From an uncultured Lysobacterales bacterium (GTDB lineage Bacteria > Pseudomonadota > Gammaproteobacteria > Xanthomonadales > Xanthomonadaceae): a DNA stretch of 51,046 nucleotides. Each line of letters opens with the position of its first letter. Positions within the stretch are counted from its first letter, which is position 1. The notes beneath the pieces are model-generated. The model saw only the letters and a list, made by a program, of their open reading frames with translations, did no database searches and was not told the DNA's origin. Shown here piece after piece: positions 46,275 through 51,046 of the stretch. The stretch spans positions 1 through 51,046 of the forward strand of contig CAMPJI010000009.1 in NCBI GenBank assembly GCA_946886865.1, written 5' to 3'. The position numbers and the translations under genes were made by a program.

Positions 46275-47651
46275 CTAGAAGCTGTACTTGACGGTCGTGT
46301 GCAGGCGGTTGAGGTCGCCCTCGCGGTCGTCCTCGAGCATGCGCTGGCCGAAGATCAGCTCGGCGCCGACGTCGAGCTTGGGCATCGGCGAATAGATGAG
46401 GTTGGCGTGCAGCGACTGCGCACGCTCCGTCACGCCGAAGCCCGTCAGCGCCACGTCGTTGTCGAAGTGCGCGGCGGAATACATCAGGTTGCTGCGCAGC
46501 TTCGGCGAGAACACGTGCCGCCACGCCACGAACCCGCCGTAGCCGTCCAGCGCCTCGATGTCGCCGTCGGCCTGCTGCACCACGTCGGTGCCCAGCCCGA
46601 AGGCGAGGTAGCGTCCGATGCCGCTGCCGCCGTTGACCGCGTAGCGGATGTCGTTGCTGGCGCCCAGGTTGAACTTGCCCGACACGCTGAGCGCGCCGCC
46701 GCCGGCGGTCTCGTCGCCGGCCTTGAACTGGCGCAGCAACCCCGCCACGGTGAAATGCCCCCAGTCGCCGCGCGTGATCCAGCGCGCGGTGGCGTCGGGC
46801 GCGATGTTGTCGCCGGAATTGAAGCGGGCCGCGGCATTGAGGTACGGCGTCACCGTGGTCTGTGGGTTCTCCACCGAGAACGACCACGGCCCCGTGCTGT
46901 AGCGCACCTGAGCCTGGCGCACGAAGACCGTGCCGTCGGTGGGGCCGACGAAGTCCACCGCATCCGGCAGCGCGGCGACGTCCTGGAAGTTGGACCATGT
47001 CTGGCCGGCCAGCCATTGCGCGCCGTCGGGGTTGGCCCAGCTGACGTACGCCTGCCGCAGCGACAGCGCATAGGTGTTGGTGGCCGTTTCGTTGCCGACC
47101 AGTGCGTTGTTGCCGCCGCCGAACATGTCGGCCTCGATGTACGCCTTGACCTTGTCGCCATCGGCGGTGACATGGTCGGCGCTGAACCAGAAGCGCGAGA
47201 ACTGCGCATGGATGTCGGTGTAGGCATCGCCTCCATCGGCGCCGGCATCGCCCACCGGTATCGCGCCCGGCAGGTAGAACAACCGCCCCGCACTGCCGTC
47301 GGCGATGCGCCCGTCGCTGGTGTCGGTCGCCATCGCGTCGAGCTTGATGAACCCGCCGAAGCCGAACGTCGTGCCGGGGTTGGCAGCCGGCAACAGGGGC
47401 GTGGACTGGATCGACGGCGTGGGCGCGCCCGCCGTCGGCGAGGCCGGCGCCGGTTGCGCGGCTTGGGCAGTAGCCGCCGCGGGTGGCGAACGCTCCTGCA
47501 TCAGCTGCTGGACCATGGCCTCGAGCTGCACGATGCGCGCCTCGAGTTCGGCCTCCTTCGCGGTCTGCGCCAGTGCGCCCCCGGGCACCAGCGCCAGCAG
47601 TACCGCCGCCGCCAGCGTGCGACGCCGCGTGATCAACGTGGATATGGACAT
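46275..47651 (-). CDS. DcaP-like outer-membrane porin
   Basis: 458 residues from ATG 47651, with GGAGGG upstream. Signal peptide RRRTLAAAVLLALVPGGALAQ (about 9-29, cleaved after ALA). Residues 31-55 form a short coiled-coil-like helix (AELEARIVQLEAMVQQLM), a Pro/Ala linker follows, then a beta-barrel with FGFGGFIKLDAM and a C-terminal Phe (VKYSF), the outer-membrane insertion signal. The coiled coil before the barrel is typical of trimeric DcaP. These porins take up dicarboxylates and related acids. Oriented with the MFS gene downstream (48 bases), suggesting one uptake operon, and divergent from acs. Confidence 0.87.
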   Translation of the reverse strand: MSISTLITRRRTLAAAVLLALVPGGALAQTAKEAELEARIVQLEAMVQQLMQERSPPAAATAQAAQPAPASPTAGAPTPSIQSTPLLPAANPGTTFGFGGFIKLDAMATDTSDGRIADGSAGRLFYLPGAIPVGDAGADGGDAYTDIHAQFSRFWFSADHVTADGDKVKAYIEADMFGGGNNALVGNETATNTYALSLRQAYVSWANPDGAQWLAGQTWSNFQDVAALPDAVDFVGPTDGTVFVRQAQVRYSTGPWSFSVENPQTTVTPYLNAAARFNSGDNIAPDATARWITRGDWGHFTVAGLLRQFKAGDETAGGGALSVSGKFNLGASNDIRYAVNGGSGIGRYLAFGLGTDVVQQADGDIEALDGYGGFVAWRHVFSPKLRSNLMYSAAHFDNDVALTGFGVTERAQSLHANLIYSPMPKLDVGAELIFGQRMLEDDREGDLNRLHTTVKYSF

Positions 47652-47758
47652 GAACCCCCTCCGATCCGTGTCCCGGCCAAGGCCGGCAGAACGCCACGCC
47701 CAGTGCGCGGCCCGGGGCAGCCTGCGCGCGCATCGCGCTGCATCACCATTCGCCTTTG

Positions 47759-47794
47759 GTCGTAGACGCGGCGGCACTACGACGAAGGTCTAAT
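47759..47794 (+). promoter_or_regulatory. Inverted repeat and -10-like box upstream of acs
   Basis: GTCGTAG (47759-47765) and CTACGAC (47777-47783), an inverted pair 11 bases apart, then TCTAAT (47789-47794), which could be a -10. The right arm sits where a -35 would be, as in activator-dependent promoters. It could bind the LuxR-type regulator encoded downstream of acs (guess). It lies in the divergent gap to the porin gene and could control both. Confidence 0.4.
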
Positions 47795-47870
47795 GCCGCC
47801 GTCCCCGGCGGCGACGGCGGTTGCGGCACACTGGCGGCCTCGCCAGCCCCACCGCTTCACGGAGTGCGCC

Positions 47871-49820
<1,950 letters not shown>

Positions 49821-49972
49821 CGACGCCCGACGGCCCGACGGCACCCGTGGCGCGCCGCCCGCGCCCGTCCGCCTCGTCCGGGAAGGCCGGCCGATGCAGT
49901 GGCGCGTGATGCGTGGTCGCCACCCGCGCGCGCCCGCGCCTGCGGCGACTGTCCTGCGGGCCGGGTAGCGGC

Positions 49973-50647
49973 ATGCCAACCCTGCTGATCGCCGACGACC
50001 ACCCGTTGTTCCGGGAAGCCCTGCGGGGCGCGGTGGCGCGCGTCCTGCCCGATGTCCACCTGCACGAGGCCGACAGCGTCGAGTCCCTGCACGCGCTGGT
50101 GGAGGCGCACCCCACCGCCGACCTGCTGCTGCTCGACCTCAACATGCCGGGCGCCCAAGGTTTCTCCGCCCTGGTGCACCTGCGCGCCTTGCAGCCTGGC
50201 CTGCCGGTGGTGGTCGTATCCGCGCGCGAGGAGCCGGCCGTCATGCGCCGCGCGCTGGACCACGGCGCGTTCGGTTTCATTCCCAAGTCGACCGACGCCC
50301 TGACCTTGGGCGAGGCCATCATCACGGTGCTGGCAGGCGACCGGTGGGCGCCCGCGCCGGCCTGGACGGCGGCGCCCACGGACCCGTCCGAGCACGATGC
50401 GGCGCGTCGGCTGCGCGAGCTGACCCCGCAGCAGTTCCGCGTCCTGCAGATGCTGGGCGAGGGGCTGTTGAACAAGCAGATCGGGTTCGAGCTGGGCGTG
50501 TCCGAAGCCACGGTGAAGGCGCACGTCACCGCGATTCTGCGCAAGCTCGGGGCGGGCAACCGCACGCAGGCGGTGCTGGTGGCGCGCCGGCTGGCGGTCG
50601 ATCCGCAGGACGATGCGTCCACGGAGCGTCGCGACCCCCAGGACTGA
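49973..50647 (+). CDS. LuxR-family response regulator (AgmR/acs-associated type)
   Basis: 224 residues from ATG 49973. Receiver domain 1-120 with the acidic pocket IADDHPLFREAL (D8, D9), phospho-acceptor D55 in LLLLDLNMPG and the PKST Lys near residue 105; the GerE/LuxR HTH at about 145-205 includes LTPQQFRVLQMLGEGLLNKQIG and SEATVKAHVTAILRKL. No partner histidine kinase is in the window. Location next to acs matches AcsR/ErbR-like regulators that control acetate and alcohol use, so control of acs and the porin operon is a reasonable inference. An upstream ATG at 49913 was rejected because it adds an Arg-rich lead without similarity. Confidence 0.9.
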   Translation: MPTLLIADDHPLFREALRGAVARVLPDVHLHEADSVESLHALVEAHPTADLLLLDLNMPGAQGFSALVHLRALQPGLPVVVVSAREEPAVMRRALDHGAFGFIPKSTDALTLGEAIITVLAGDRWAPAPAWTAAPTDPSEHDAARRLRELTPQQFRVLQMLGEGLLNKQIGFELGVSEATVKAHVTAILRKLGAGNRTQAVLVARRLAVDPQDDASTERRDPQD

Positions 50648-50731
50648 CCGCACGGCAGTGAACACCGGGCCAATGGGTCACGTGTTCGACATCGCTTCTC
50701 GATGAGGCGAGTCTGGATGAGGGCGATACGA

Positions 50732-51046
50732 TCAGTGGGCCGCGTGCGTGGAGCAATCGGCTGCGCGCCCCGTGCGCTCACCCGGCGGCGCGGTGCGGAT
50801 CACCCGGGCGATGTAGCTCCACAGCGCGATGCAGGCGGTCAGCACCACCAGGCGCACGACATTGATCGGCTGGAGGATCGCCTCGCGCAGCGCATCGATG
50901 TCCAGGCGCGCTTCGAACACCAGCACGAACACCGTCAGCAGGCCGATCGCCGCCGCCGCCGACACACACGTCCAGAAGCACTCGCCTGCGCAGCAGGTGA
51001 GCCAGTGGCGGGGGTGGCGATCGGCCTGCTGACGGTGTTCGTGCTG
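50732..51046 (-). CDS. Partial membrane protein, 5' end outside window
   Basis: The minus-strand frame ends at TGA 50732 and stays open to the last base; about 104 codons are visible. GTG 50965 is the first start-like codon inside. Hydrophobic parts AAAAIGLLTVFVLVFEA and VVRLVVLTACIALWSYI could be two membrane helices, joined by a loop RLDIDALREAILQPIN. No family recognised. Part of it lies within the inverted repeat described separately, so the outer 30 codons may not be genuine. Confidence 0.5.
   Translation of the reverse strand, partial: QHEHRQQADRHPRHWLTCCAGECFWTCVSAAAAIGLLTVFVLVFEARLDIDALREAILQPINVVRLVVLTACIALWSYIARVIRTAPPGERTGRAADCSTHAAH
50921..51046. repeat. Perfect 31-bp inverted repeat at the window end
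   Basis: 50921-50951 and 51016-51046 are exact reverse complements (31 of 31), separated by 64 bases. The right arm ends at the last base. It repeats coding sequence of the partial gene in the opposite orientation, which is unlike an ordinary operator or terminator and suggests either a fold-back at a contig end or a longer inverted duplication. Confidence 0.85.

Noticed and set aside
44730..47765. A 1011-codon plus-strand open frame opposite the transporter and porin genes
   Set aside because: Same reason: low-complexity Gly/Arg/Gln protein with no domains, opposite genes with intact families.

Overview
The window is about 51 kb of very GC-rich bacterial chromosome with densely packed genes on both strands. 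Gene content and intergenic repeats point to a gammaproteobacterium of the Xanthomonadaceae/Lysobacteraceae (Lysobacter- or Luteimonas-like). The supporting signs are GTAG-headed palindromic REP elements, I78-type protease inhibitors, a BPSS1780-type membrane protein, split glyQ/glyS, RdgC, and acs with a LuxR-type response regulator downstream. This is inferred from protein and repeat character; no rRNA or tRNA gene was seen. There is no prophage, insertion sequence, CRISPR array or integron, so the region reads as core chromosome with small accessory islands.

Layout. 1-2.4 kb: 3' part of a fused indolepyruvate ferredoxin oxidoreductase gene ending in a strong terminator. 2.5-5.2 kb: a REP cluster, a glycine-zipper protein with a duplicated module, a DUF938 methyltransferase and a small 2H-phosphoesterase-like protein. 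5.3-8.9 kb: an MrfA-type helicase and an MrfB-type exonuclease (mitomycin-repair pair) separated by a REP cluster. 9.0-11.5 kb: an inhibitor island of three tandem I78 inhibitors, then a membrane-anchored barnase-type RNase overlapping a barstar gene. 11.5-16.5 kb: a Cys-rich mini-protein, topoisomerase IB and glyQS. 16.6-20.1 kb: an orphan GspE/PilB ATPase, a class I amidotransferase and a BPSS1780 protein. 20.3-24.8 kb: tatABC, a SYLF protein, hemH and an alpha/beta hydrolase. 24.8-30 kb: a lipoprotein, a YgjP-type metallopeptidase, rdgC, ttcA, a YdcH protein and cfa. 30-37.9 kb: plsB, two lipoproteins (one an e(P4)-type phosphatase), rep and tdk. 37.9-41.3 kb: a Ser/Thr kinase-TPR protein behind an ECF sigma factor. 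41.4-44.4 kb: mutM, a fatty-acid desaturase, an EF-hand protein and a STAS-like protein. 44.6-50.6 kb: an acetate/carboxylate module (MHS-family transporter, DcaP-like porin, acs, LuxR-type response regulator). The last 0.3 kb holds a partial membrane protein and a perfect inverted repeat reaching the last base.

The most interesting signals are: five REP clusters built from two element types, three of them with the same nested A-B-B'-A' order, where type B hairpins vary almost only within the GNRA tetraloop rule; an ECF sigma/kinase pair whose sigma factor has Thr-Ala in place of the usual acidic pair, as in sigma factors switched on by phosphorylation; an inner-membrane-anchored RNase with its own barstar beside three I78 inhibitors; a duplicated W/Y-rich module behind a glycine zipper; a thymidine kinase that has lost most of its zinc-binding cysteines; and several genes with a -10 box 6-9 nt from ATG, suggesting leaderless mRNAs.
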